Assembly: GCA_002257025.1 (NCBI GenBank)
Contig: NCHA01000036.1
Span: forward strand, 1-40,943
Length of the DNA stretch: 40,943 nucleotides
Reading direction: 5' to 3'
DNA from: Sphingobacteriales bacterium 16-39-50
GTDB lineage: Bacteria; Bacteroidota; Bacteroidia; Sphingobacteriales; Sphingobacteriaceae
Shown here: in pieces, positions 30,964 to 37,923 of the stretch
Layout of the letters: the number at the start of each line of letters is the position of its first letter
How positions within the stretch are numbered: the first letter of the stretch is position 1
Notes under the pieces: generated by a model
What the model was told of the DNA's origin: nothing
What the model saw: the letters and a program-made list of their open reading frames with translations, nothing else
Database searches by the model: none
Position numbers and translations under genes: made by a program

Positions 30964-31030
30964 TAGCGGGGATCAGTCCCGATTTTATTGGGAGAAAGCC
31001 GTCCGCTCCGGGTATGAATCCTCTGCGACC
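30964..31030 (-). pseudogene. Decayed tRNA-Met-like 3' remnant with hairpin
   Basis: Against the intact tRNA-Met at 37341-37414, this stretch keeps TAGCGGGGA (3' acceptor side), GCCG and the anticodon loop block GGTATGAATCCT (31011-31022). A hairpin, TCCCGATTTTATTGGGA (30977-30993), sits where the T-loop should be. The 5' half of the tRNA is missing. It is too diverged to fold as a tRNA. Confidence 0.5.
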
Positions 31031-31044
31031 AATATTTTAATAAT

Positions 31045-31081
31045 AAAAAAGGCCGCCCGAAGCTAGCTTTCCAGGTAGCCC
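31045..31081 (-). terminator. Terminator-like hairpin, minus strand
   Basis: On the minus strand, GGCTACCTGG and the later CGGGCGGCC pair around AAAGCTAGCTT with two G-U pairs, followed by TTTTTT. No minus-strand gene precedes it; it may end a decayed tRNA-like unit or an unknown small RNA. Confidence 0.4.
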
Positions 31082-31253
31082 CCGCTGGACAAATCACGAA
31101 CTGTTTTGTGGATCGTTTGAGTGCATTAGCGTTCGTAGTTTGAATTCTTGCGCAGGGCGAATCGCGAAAATTTTCTGCTTATCCTGATTCGACATTACAT
31201 TAGTATTTTTCCGATCCCGTTTTTTTCTTAATTTGTTCTATAAATCCCAATCT

Positions 31254-31790
31254 ATGAACAAACGTCGAATTTTCACGTTCTGCCTGTTGGTGATATTGGC
31301 GTTAACGGCCTTCGGCGCTCAGGCCCAGACCACCGTGTGGATCGTGCGTCACGCAGAGAAAGATCTGAAGAATCCTTCTGATCCCGATCCGGCGCTGTCG
31401 CTTGACGGGCAGGACCGGGCGAAAGATCTGGCCACTTTGCTCTTACCGCAACGGATACTTGCCGTTTATTCTACTCCGTTCAAACGTAGCAGGCAAACCG
31501 CAGAACCTACGGCTTATGGGCACGGTGTCACTGTTCAAATGTATGACCCGGCCGATCCTGCGGCTTTGGCGGCATCGGTGCTGCGGCAACATAAGGGAGG
31601 ATCGGTAGTGATCGTTGCACATTCGAATACTGTTCTGGAACTTATTGAGGCCTTCGGGATCAAACGCCCGATGCCGGCATTGAGTGAGGATCGTTATGAT
31701 TATGTATTCACTGTGATCGTTCAGGGTAATTCCCTACAGTTGCTAACGAGGCAATACGGAAAACTGCCTCGGGCCACCACTCCTAAGTAA
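31254..31790 (+). CDS. Periplasmic histidine phosphatase (phosphoglycerate-mutase-like)
   Basis: From the ATG at 31254 the protein has 178 residues and a clean signal peptide (to about 25, FGAQAQ); an in-frame ATG seven codons upstream is less likely. The histidine phosphatase signature is complete: VRHAEK with phospho-accepting His33, the STPFKRSRQTAEP block and the second His123 in VIVAHSN. This makes it a small periplasmic phosphomonoesterase of the SixA/PGM superfamily; its substrate is unknown. Its codons are clearly richer in G and C (GCG, CTG, GGC, CCG) than those of neighbouring genes, suggesting a different origin. It is a single gene with no operon partners. Confidence 0.87.
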   Translation: MNKRRIFTFCLLVILALTAFGAQAQTTVWIVRHAEKDLKNPSDPDPALSLDGQDRAKDLATLLLPQRILAVYSTPFKRSRQTAEPTAYGHGVTVQMYDPADPAALAASVLRQHKGGSVVIVAHSNTVLELIEAFGIKRPMPALSEDRYDYVFTVIVQGNSLQLLTRQYGKLPRATTPK

Positions 31791-32290
31791 TGTGAACGAA
31801 GGAGTTTTCTCGCTGGCGAGAGCTTCAGTCGGTGCCAAAAACAGGTGTTTTAGCACGAAATTGAGTAAAACAGTGTTTTTTGCCTGAGTTGATGCAAATG
31901 CCTTTTTTTATTGAAGTGACTTTGGTTTGTCTATAGTTGCAGTAGTAATGAATATTTTAGGACAAGCCTACTTTTTAGATCAGCTACACTTCACTTGATT
32001 TTTCAGGTTTATACACCCCATGAAGCCAAGTGTAGGTTTTTGAGATTTTGGGTTGGGATGTTTGAGAATGGTATTGGATGTGGTGGGTTTGACCTCATTC
32101 TTTTATAAGGTTTACCTTTTAAAGAAGTGGCCTCGAATCACATTCCTAGGAATACACTTAAGAACCGATTGAGGTACCAATCTAATTAAGAACATGATGA
32201 GCTAAAACTTTCTGTACTTCATATACTATTACAGACTTATTAAATTGCTTTCTTATACTTGGTTGCAATTCATTCGATACCCAAATCTTG
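31791..32290. other. Intergenic region, no gene seen
   Basis: 500 bp with only weak hairpins: CTCGC/GCGAG shortly after the phosphatase gene, and CTACACTT ... AAGTGTAG about 45 bp apart near 31985-32035. Small open frames at 32245-32534 run antisense to the rhodanese end of the next gene and are not real. Confidence 0.4.
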
Positions 32291-33808
32291 TCAACCATTT
32301 ATATTCAGCCATTTATTTGTCCCCCCACAAAGCCAAATTGCATTCAGTCCAAGTTCTTTTAAAAGTTTTGCTCCGTCTGCAGACCGTCCGCCACCTTTAC
32401 CACAAGCTGTTACGAATAGTAAATTTTTGTCAAGTTGTGAAATGCTGTTTTTTAATTCTGGAAGTGAAATGTTCAAAGCATTTGGAATGTGTGCTTGTTC
32501 GTACTCTTCTTTGCTTCTTACGTCAATGATTTGAACTTTTTTGTTGTCTTGAAGGGCTTTTTTTACTTCGTCTACTTCAATACAGTCTTTGGTTGTTTTA
32601 ATTTGTTCAGGCATACGGAATTTAATTATGAGTGAAGATATAATTGTTAGTCCACCAATAAGAAAAATAGCATATTCAATACCGAATAAGTCAGCAGTAA
32701 CCCCTGAAATTATCGCTCCAAAAGCGTAACCTAAATCTCTCCAAAGGCGGAATGTTCCAATACTCTCGGCTCTTTGTTTGGGGCTTGTCGCTTGTGCAAT
32801 AGTTGATAGAAATGTTGGATAAACTAATGCAGTTCCTAAACCTAAAATTGCTGAAATAGAAGCCAATAAATAAAAGTCGCTACTAAAAGGAATGAGTAAA
32901 ATTGCTAAACCTTGTAAGAGCATACCCCAAAACAGCATTGCTTTTTTTGAATAGTGGTCAGACATTTTGCCGGTAAAGAGTTGACCGATACCCCAAACAG
33001 TTGGATAAATAGCCGTGATTATTCCAATATTTGCATTATCATAATTAAGCGACAAGAGAACTATTGGAAGCAAGCCCCAAATCATTCCGTCATTCAGATT
33101 ATTTACAAGGCCTGCCTGCGTTACAGAACTTAGTGTTTTATTTTTAAAAGTGGTTTCTAAAAATATATTATCAAGTTGTGAAGTATTGTCGGTCGCATTT
33201 TCTTTATGAACAAAAACTCTGGTGTCTTTTACCCAAAGTGCAGTTAAGATAAAACCAACAATGGAAATAAAAATTCCGATGTAAAATGGATAAGGTGTTA
33301 CTCCATATTTATTAGCAATAAAACCTGTCAGGAAAGCCACTATACCCACTGCAAAATAGCCGGCAAATTCATTTAAACCCATTGCAAACCCCCGGTCTTT
33401 TTCGCCAACAAGATCAATTTTCATGACTACGGTACTACTCCAGGTCAATCCTTGACTAACACCTAAAAGCACATTAGCAAAAATTACCCAATTCCAACTT
33501 GTGGCATAAATGAGAATAAACGGAATTGGAATAGCCATAAGCCAACCAAATAAAAGTAAATTCTTCCGTCCGAATCTATTGGCAAGTCTTCCTGTGAAAT
33601 AGTTTGCAATGGCTTTGGTAATTCCAAACGCTGTAATGAATGAAAGAATGGCTGTCTTTGAAGCTACACCAAACTCCAACTCGGCAAATTGAGGGAAAAT
33701 TGTCCTTTCCATGCCTATCATCCCACCAACAAAAGCGTTTACGATTACCAAAATGGTAAACTGCTTCCAATTTTCTTTAAGTCCGAGTTTTATGTTATCT
33801 GTATTCAT
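32291..33808 (-). CDS. MFS transporter fused to a C-terminal rhodanese domain
   Basis: The 505-residue inner-membrane protein has two parts. Residues about 15-400 are a 12-helix major facilitator transporter, with the inter-helix motif GRLANRFGRKNLLL and its second-half equivalent GKMSDHYSKKAML. Residues about 408-505 are a rhodanese (single-domain sulphurtransferase): VQIIDVRSKEEYEQAHIPNA, active-site Cys469 in the CGKGGGR loop, and LCGGTNKW at the end. The fusion suggests export or uptake of a sulphur-containing or thiol-reactive compound coupled to persulphide chemistry; the substrate is unknown. It is the last gene of an operon after the Crp/Fnr gene (68 bp gap), with a palindrome (33864-33882) in between. 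Confidence 0.88.
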   Translation of the reverse strand: MNTDNIKLGLKENWKQFTILVIVNAFVGGMIGMERTIFPQFAELEFGVASKTAILSFITAFGITKAIANYFTGRLANRFGRKNLLLFGWLMAIPIPFILIYATSWNWVIFANVLLGVSQGLTWSSTVVMKIDLVGEKDRGFAMGLNEFAGYFAVGIVAFLTGFIANKYGVTPYPFYIGIFISIVGFILTALWVKDTRVFVHKENATDNTSQLDNIFLETTFKNKTLSSVTQAGLVNNLNDGMIWGLLPIVLLSLNYDNANIGIITAIYPTVWGIGQLFTGKMSDHYSKKAMLFWGMLLQGLAILLIPFSSDFYLLASISAILGLGTALVYPTFLSTIAQATSPKQRAESIGTFRLWRDLGYAFGAIISGVTADLFGIEYAIFLIGGLTIISSLIIKFRMPEQIKTTKDCIEVDEVKKALQDNKKVQIIDVRSKEEYEQAHIPNALNISLPELKNSISQLDKNLLFVTACGKGGGRSADGAKLLKELGLNAIWLCGGTNKWLNING

Positions 33809-33863
33809 TTTCTTCTAATTTGTAGGTACAAAGGTCTACCAATAGAATGTCAAAACGTTTTAC

Positions 33864-33882
33864 AAATGATAAATAATCATTT
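33864..33882. promoter_or_regulatory. Candidate Crp/Fnr operator before the MFS-rhodanese gene
   Basis: AAATGAT-AAATA-ATCATTT is a perfect 7-bp inverted repeat with a 5-bp centre. Its core TGAT...ATCA resembles FNR-type boxes (TTGAT-N4-ATCAA), though the spacing is one longer. It overlaps the stop codon of the Crp/Fnr gene and lies 56-74 bp before the transporter start, so the regulator may act here. Confidence 0.45.
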
Positions 33883-34437
33883 CACATCTGCCCGAATTCT
33901 GCTAAGGGAAACTTGTGTGATTCCGAGATAGGTTGCAATGTACTTCAGTGGGATTTTTTGGACATAATCAGTGGTTTTCAAAAGTTCTGCATACCTTTCC
34001 TTTGCCGACATAAATTGCAGATTTTCAATTCTTTTGACGGTATTGACATACTCTTTTTCGAATAATAAGCGAAAAAGTCGTTCAATGTCGTGGTACTGGT
34101 TATAAAGTTGGAACAAGGATTCAGAATCAATACTAAGAATTGTGCTTTTATCAATAGCCTGTATGCCTTTTGAAGTAGGCTTTCCAGTAAATAGACTTTC
34201 AGCTCGCACGATTAGTTCGTTTTCAAAAGCAAAATGTTCGGTGATGTCGTTACCGTCTTTGTAGTAAAAAATTCGTGCACAGCCATCTTTTACAAAGTAA
34301 ATTGTTTTGCACCTGCTTCCAATATCTTGAACAATTTCATTTTTTTTGTAGCTATTGACATTAATAATGTTCTGCAAAGCTACCCTGGCTTGGTCAGAGA
34401 CTTTATGGATGCTTTCTAAAAATGAAAAAATATCCAT
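33877..34437 (-). CDS. Crp/Fnr-family transcriptional regulator
   Basis: The 186-residue regulator has an N-terminal cyclic-nucleotide-binding-type jelly roll (about 15-115; GSRCKTIYFVKDGCARIFYY) and a C-terminal helix-turn-helix (about 145-183; IPLKYIATYLGITQVSLSRI). The short length is usual for Bacteroidota members. The cAMP phosphate-binding motif is not evident, so the ligand is unknown; Cys residues are too few for an FNR iron-sulphur cluster. Its ATG overlaps the stop of the preceding gene by one base (TAATG), showing translational coupling. It probably controls its own operon including the MFS-rhodanese gene. Confidence 0.88.
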   Translation of the reverse strand: MDIFSFLESIHKVSDQARVALQNIINVNSYKKNEIVQDIGSRCKTIYFVKDGCARIFYYKDGNDITEHFAFENELIVRAESLFTGKPTSKGIQAIDKSTILSIDSESLFQLYNQYHDIERLFRLLFEKEYVNTVKRIENLQFMSAKERYAELLKTTDYVQKIPLKYIATYLGITQVSLSRIRADVK

Positions 34438-35222
34438 TAGTTCTTATTATTAAGTGTATTCAATGTGCTGCGAATGAGTGCTAATGACTCTAAACTCCCA
34501 AAATATTCGCCTTTCTCAAAATCTCCTTCTTGTTGAGCCATAGTGTTAGTAAGATGTGCAAAGCATATCACGTTTCTGTTTTTTGTTTCGGCAAAAGCAT
34601 ACAAAGCTGCTGCTTCCATTTCTACGCATGTAATTCCTTGTGCTTTCATTTCTATAATGGCAGATGTGGTTTCTCTATAGGGTGCATCAGTTGTCCAACT
34701 TTTAGCTCGAAACCACAAGTCATTCTCTGGTAGATGTTCAATCAATTCTTTTGATAATGCGGATGGCTTTTCCTTAGGTAAATAATGGTAGCTTGTGCCT
34801 TCATCCCTAACTGCTTCTGTGATTAATGCAAATCTTTTGGCAGTTTTGGGTTCTGTAATTATACCTGCTGATGTAATGCTGATAAGTAACTCACAGCCCG
34901 ACACAAACAGTTGTTCCGCTACCAAAACAGCATAGGAAGAACCTACAACACATGGAATAATCCCAACTTGCCTATCATCCAATAGGACACTATATAGCTT
35001 TGAATGGTAACAGGACCAACATTCATTCATTTTAGCTTTTCCATTCTTTAAAAGGTAATCGACCAAGTCTCCATCTGGGTCTAAAATACAAACAGAAGGA
35101 ACACTACAATCTTCTATGTATTTCTGACGCCTCGCTTCACGCAACAAATTTTCGGGTAAAAAAACCGATTGTTCTTGATAGTTTTTATTCAGCAGAATAG
35201 CTGCATCAATAGCTTTAGTCAT
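34437..35222 (-). CDS. Nucleoside phosphorylase family protein (PNP/UDP type)
   Basis: The 261-residue cytoplasmic enzyme belongs to the PNP/uridine phosphorylase superfamily, which cleaves nucleosides with phosphate. Visible motifs: the GSSYAVLVAEQL block (about 94-105), LLISITSAGII, DEGTSYHY (about 139-146), and the purine/ribose-binding signature VEMEAAALYAFA late in the protein. Uridine phosphorylase-like or purine-specific activity cannot be separated by eye; a methylthioadenosine or SAH nucleosidase role would fit the sulphur theme of the operon but is inference. It is the first complete gene of the operon and is coupled by TAATG to the Crp/Fnr gene. Confidence 0.85.
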   Translation of the reverse strand: MTKAIDAAILLNKNYQEQSVFLPENLLREARRQKYIEDCSVPSVCILDPDGDLVDYLLKNGKAKMNECWSCYHSKLYSVLLDDRQVGIIPCVVGSSYAVLVAEQLFVSGCELLISITSAGIITEPKTAKRFALITEAVRDEGTSYHYLPKEKPSALSKELIEHLPENDLWFRAKSWTTDAPYRETTSAIIEMKAQGITCVEMEAAALYAFAETKNRNVICFAHLTNTMAQQEGDFEKGEYFGSLESLALIRSTLNTLNNKN

Positions 35223-35225
35223 TTG

Positions 35226-35332
35226 CTAAGAGATTAAAAATTTATGGTTATCTAAAATTTCCTTCATCAATTCAGCCATAGAGCTGATTTCTACTTTTTC
35301 TACAAGTTCGGTGTTTTTATTCCCATTGCTTC
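35226..35332 (-). pseudogene. Possible C-terminal fragment of a lost upstream gene
   Basis: On the minus strand an open stretch ends NTELVEKVEISSMAELMKE, then ILDNHKFLIS and a TAG stop (35226-35228), just before the phosphorylase start. It is closed at its upstream side by a TGA and has no start codon. The amphipathic sequence looks protein-like, as if a preceding operon gene had been lost. The family is not recognised. Confidence 0.35.
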
Positions 35333-35783
35333 AAGTTAGCTTGCGTAAAGCAAAGAGAGTTTTCCTTTTCTTGTTGAAAGTTTAATCTTTTGCTCTCTGT
35401 TCTAATATCCTTAGGATGTGTTTTGGTTTAGAATTGGACATTTCACTCCGTCTACCATTAAAAAGATTGTTAATTCTATTTAAGGAAAGTCTTGGTTGAG
35501 TTGGCTGGCAATTCTTAATGCATTGTATTACTTTTCCATTCCCTATGGCGCGTCATATATGATTATTAAAGTTTCATATTTCAAATATTTTTAATCTTTC
35601 TGAGAGCCTTTTTATACTAGCAAATAACGGTTTGGATATTGCTGAAGGTAGGTTATTGTCACAAAAGGACAATCGAAGAATAAAAGTTGAACCTTGGACA
35701 AAAGTTCAATAGAAACAGTTCAGCGATACTTTTGCCAATACCTTGTAGCAGCTGCCCATTTGTTTTTGTCCGTTTTTGCCATT
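35333..35783. other. Gap with a TAACGG hairpin; no gene
   Basis: No coding region is seen. AGCAAATA (about 35622-35629) and ATATTGCT (about 35638-35645) form an imperfect hairpin around TAACGGTTTGG. A second stretch with TAACGG in a hairpin lies on the other side of the methyltransferase gene at about 36440-36489. Confidence 0.4.
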
Positions 35784-36404
35784 CTAATTTTCTTGTCGTT
35801 TAAAACTGCAAAATAGGAAATTTTGTGTCGTGTTGAAAGGTGTTGTATGGTCTTCTGTTACACAACGAATTTTGTTAAACCCGTTTTTAAGTTCGTCTGT
35901 CAAAGTTTGTTCTGTATATTGTTTGATTCTAAGTCCACTGCATTCAGTCGGTCCATTTTCTGAGAAAGTTCCAATTGTCATAAAACCTTTAACAGATTTT
36001 CTTGCTGTTTCCATATATTTTGAAACCTGTTCATTCGATGTCAAAAAGTGAAAAGTTGCTCTGTCGTGCCAAATGTCAAAAGTTGTGTTCGGTTCAAATT
36101 CAGTTATGTCGCTAACAACCCAATTTACTTTTTCGGCTTTGTCTCTCAAACGATTTTTGGCTTTTTCAATCGCCTTTTCAGAAATGTCTAAAACGGTTAT
36201 GTTCTCAAAACCATTGTCAAGTAAATAGTCTACAAGTTTGCTGTCGCCACCTCCAATGTCAATAATCTTAGCGTCTTTCGTCACACCAAAAGAAGAAATA
36301 AAGTCAAGCGAAGTTTTTGGAATTTCTTGTGTCCAACTTACTTGGTCTGGGCTTTTAGTTTCGTAAATTTTTTCCCAGTGATCTTTTCTATTTGTATTGT
36401 CCAT
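35784..36404 (-). CDS. Class I SAM-dependent methyltransferase
   Basis: The 206-residue cytoplasmic enzyme transfers a methyl group from S-adenosylmethionine. Motif I is IIDIGGGDSKLVDYL (47-61), the ribose-binding acid is Asp73 in VLDISEKA, and motif II/III are VVSDITEF (96-103) and the DIWHDRATFHFL block (110-121). The WTQEIPKTSLDFI segment near the N-terminus is typical of small Bacteroidota methyltransferases sometimes annotated as TehB- or thiopurine-methyltransferase-like. The acceptor is unknown. It stands alone, 560 bp from the phosphorylase operon, flanked by TAACGG hairpins, and is A/T rich. Confidence 0.88.
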   Translation of the reverse strand: MDNTNRKDHWEKIYETKSPDQVSWTQEIPKTSLDFISSFGVTKDAKIIDIGGGDSKLVDYLLDNGFENITVLDISEKAIEKAKNRLRDKAEKVNWVVSDITEFEPNTTFDIWHDRATFHFLTSNEQVSKYMETARKSVKGFMTIGTFSENGPTECSGLRIKQYTEQTLTDELKNGFNKIRCVTEDHTTPFNTTQNFLFCSFKRQEN

Positions 36405-37110
36405 TTTTGTCTGTTTAATGTTGATACTGTTACATGGTTTGGCTTGCTGCTAACTTATATATAACGGCCGCAAAACCACCGCAAGCCACCCAAATCTAGA
36501 TTTACTTTACCTCATTTATCAACCTTTAATAAATATGCTGATTAACAACAGTATATCCTAACCCGTACTTAAAATATTGAACCAAACGCTTGTGTAGCAT
36601 ATGAACTTTCATAACTGCGACCGTCTGCGACTGAACGAAGGTCACTGGAGTAAAACTCGCAGAGTGATCCACTGATATGTTTTCCCTTCAGAAGACACGA
36701 GGCTTGGCGGAATTATTGAAACAAGAGGTAAGTGCGATTGGATGCTCAATAATGGTGACAAGCTAAAACCTGAGCGATTCGCAGGTCGCCATATTAGAGA
36801 AGCGAGAAGACATAACAGGATATGATGAAACCATCTTGGAATGGATTCAGGAGCTTCTACGAACAGCGTCGCTTGGCTTCATCAATGAGAATGACAGACT
36901 GCTTGATTGGATTTGTCCTGGTTGCCAAACCAAGACAACAGCTTTGGAGCATAGCGCATTCATTTGTAGCGAAGCAAAATGGAAAGCGTGGTCTGGCGTG
37001 ACACATTGCCGGCTTAGTAGCTGTGAGTTCCGAATAGCCTCGATTAGCTGATTCTTTAATAACAGGTTCTGTGTACATTTCTGGCGCATGTTTGGCGCAC
37101 AAGAAGGATT
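36405..37110. other. Decayed region with hairpin and weak open frame
   Basis: GGCTTGC (about 36440) and GCAAGCC (about 36483) form a stem around a TAACGG-containing centre. From 36790 to 37051 a plus-strand frame stays open without an early start codon (ATG at 36836). It contains WICPGCQTKTTALEHSAFIC, a CxxC-H-C arrangement like a zinc ribbon, but its upstream part is stopped by TAA. It may be a gene remnant. TGGCGCA occurs twice, 11 bp apart, at 37082-37088 and 37093-37099. Confidence 0.35.
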
Positions 37111-37120
37111 GAAACCAAAA

Positions 37121-37141
37121 AAAGGCCCTAAAAGGGCCTTT
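37121..37141 (-). terminator. Terminator of tRNA-Met fragment B
   Basis: AAAGGCCC and GGGCCTTT form a perfect 8-bp stem around TAAAA; on the minus strand a T run follows. Its stem sequence differs from the two other terminators in this cluster. Confidence 0.7.
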
Positions 37142-37146
37142 CTACG

Positions 37147-37190
37147 TAGCGGGGAGCAGGATCGATCCCGACAACCATCGGAAGCCGACC
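37147..37190 (-). pseudogene. tRNA-Met 3' fragment B
   Basis: TAGCGGGGAGCAGGATCGA (37147-37165) is identical to the 3' end of the intact tRNA-Met gene. GCCGACC (37184-37190) matches the T-stem 5' side and variable region. Between them the tRNA's ACT is replaced by a slightly decayed palindrome, TCCCGACAACCATCGGAA. The anticodon arm and 5' half are absent. Confidence 0.75.
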
Positions 37191-37214
37191 CCTTGTTTGT
37201 AAATTATAATCCAT

Positions 37215-37240
37215 AAAAAAAGCCCACATTTCTGTGAGCT
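37215..37240 (-). terminator. Terminator of tRNA-Met fragment A
   Basis: AGCCCACA and TGTGAGCT form an 8-bp stem (one G-U pair in the minus-strand RNA) with loop TTTC, followed on the minus strand by seven Ts. Confidence 0.7.
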
Positions 37241-37246
37241 TAAACG

Positions 37247-37292
37247 TAGCGGGGAGCAGGATCGATCCCGATAGCCATCGGGAGCCGACCTC
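37247..37292 (-). pseudogene. tRNA-Met 3' fragment A
   Basis: TAGCGGGGAGCAGGATCGA (37247-37265) and GCCGACCTC (37284-37292) are identical to the intact tRNA-Met. The three bases ACT of the T-loop region are replaced by TCCCGATAGCCATCGGGA (37266-37283), a palindrome with one central mismatch. The homology stops after GCCGACCTC, so the anticodon arm and 5' half are missing. Confidence 0.8.
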
Positions 37293-37310
37293 GTGTTATT
37301 ATTTTAAAAT

Positions 37311-37333
37311 AAAAAAGCCACTCGAAAGTGGCT
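37311..37333 (-). terminator. Terminator of tRNA-Met
   Basis: AGCCACT (37316-37322) pairs with AGTGGCT (37327-37333) around CGAA; on the minus strand TTTTTT follows. It lies 8 bp beyond the tRNA 3' end. Confidence 0.8.
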
Positions 37334-37340
37334 TTAAAAG

Positions 37341-37414
37341 TAGCGGGGAGCAGGATCGAACTGCCGACCTCAGGGTTATGAATCCTGCGCTCTAACCATC
37401 TGAGCTACCCCGCC
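37341..37414 (-). tRNA. tRNA-Met (CAT), elongator type
   Basis: A full cloverleaf on the minus strand: acceptor GGCGGGG with CCCCGCT (G-U at the top), discriminator A, D arm GCTC/GAGC, anticodon stem-loop CAGGATTCATAACCCTG with anticodon CAT, T arm GGCAG-TTCGATC-CTGCT. The paired first base argues against initiator tRNA. A CAT tRNA could also be tRNA-Ile2 after lysidine modification, but the sequence looks like elongator Met. A -7 element lies upstream (37441-37448) and a terminator downstream. Confidence 0.93.
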
Positions 37415-37440
37415 GAATCTCCCTTTTAAAATGAGAGTTG

Positions 37441-37448
37441 CAAATATA
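37441..37448 (-). promoter_or_regulatory. -7 element of the tRNA-Met promoter
   Basis: TATATTTG on the minus strand matches TAnnTTTG and is followed by CA, as in the rRNA promoter. It lies 27 bp upstream of the tRNA 5' end. The -33 element is not clear (a TTTTTC stretch lies at about the right distance). Confidence 0.55.
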
Positions 37449-37516
37449 GAGGAAATTACTTTCCTTTAGAAAAATTGGTGAAAATAATTCGCTAAGAATA
37501 TTAATAAAGTAGAGGA

Positions 37517-37897
37517 ATGGCAGAAAAGATAAAGTTTAATGTAGAGTATGAAGTAAAATCATCTCCAAAAATATTGTTCGGATTTCTGAATGAACCTAAT
37601 GGCCTCGCACAGTGGTTCGCAGATGATGTAACTTACAGAGATCAGGTCTATACCTTTACCTGGGATGGCGAACAGCAAAAAGCGAAATTGCTTTCCATTA
37701 AAGAAAATAAACTGGTGAAATTTAAGTGGATAGACGATGAGCCTCATTGCTATTTCGAAATGGAAATTGTTCAGGATGAACTAACCAATGACGTTGCTTT
37801 GGCCATAACCGACTTTGCCACAGAGGATACTATTCAGGATCGCAAACTGATCTGGGATAATCAGATACAATATTTGATTAGTGTATTGGGTGCATAG
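37517..37897 (+). CDS. START/SRPBCC-like domain protein
   Basis: The 126-residue protein has the AHA1/START-like fold pattern: an N-terminal strand (KIKFNVEYEVKSSPKILFGFL), the NGLAQWFADDV helix region, paired strands (YTFTWDGEQQKAKLLSI, KLVKFKWIDD, YFEMEIVQDE) and a long C-terminal helix (RKLIWDNQIQYLISVL). Such domains bind hydrophobic ligands; the specific role is unknown. It is cytoplasmic. It lies 26 bp before the LptF/LptG gene, and this pairing is common in Bacteroidota as I recall, so the two are probably co-transcribed. Confidence 0.8.
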   Translation: MAEKIKFNVEYEVKSSPKILFGFLNEPNGLAQWFADDVTYRDQVYTFTWDGEQQKAKLLSIKENKLVKFKWIDDEPHCYFEMEIVQDELTNDVALAITDFATEDTIQDRKLIWDNQIQYLISVLGA

Positions 37898-37923
37898 AGA
37901 TTAATTTTCTCTATTTTTACAAT

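Noticed and set aside
36847..37102. Minus-strand 80-codon frames opposite the decayed region
   Set aside because: They are antisense to a plus-strand remnant with a better protein-like pattern; no features of their own.
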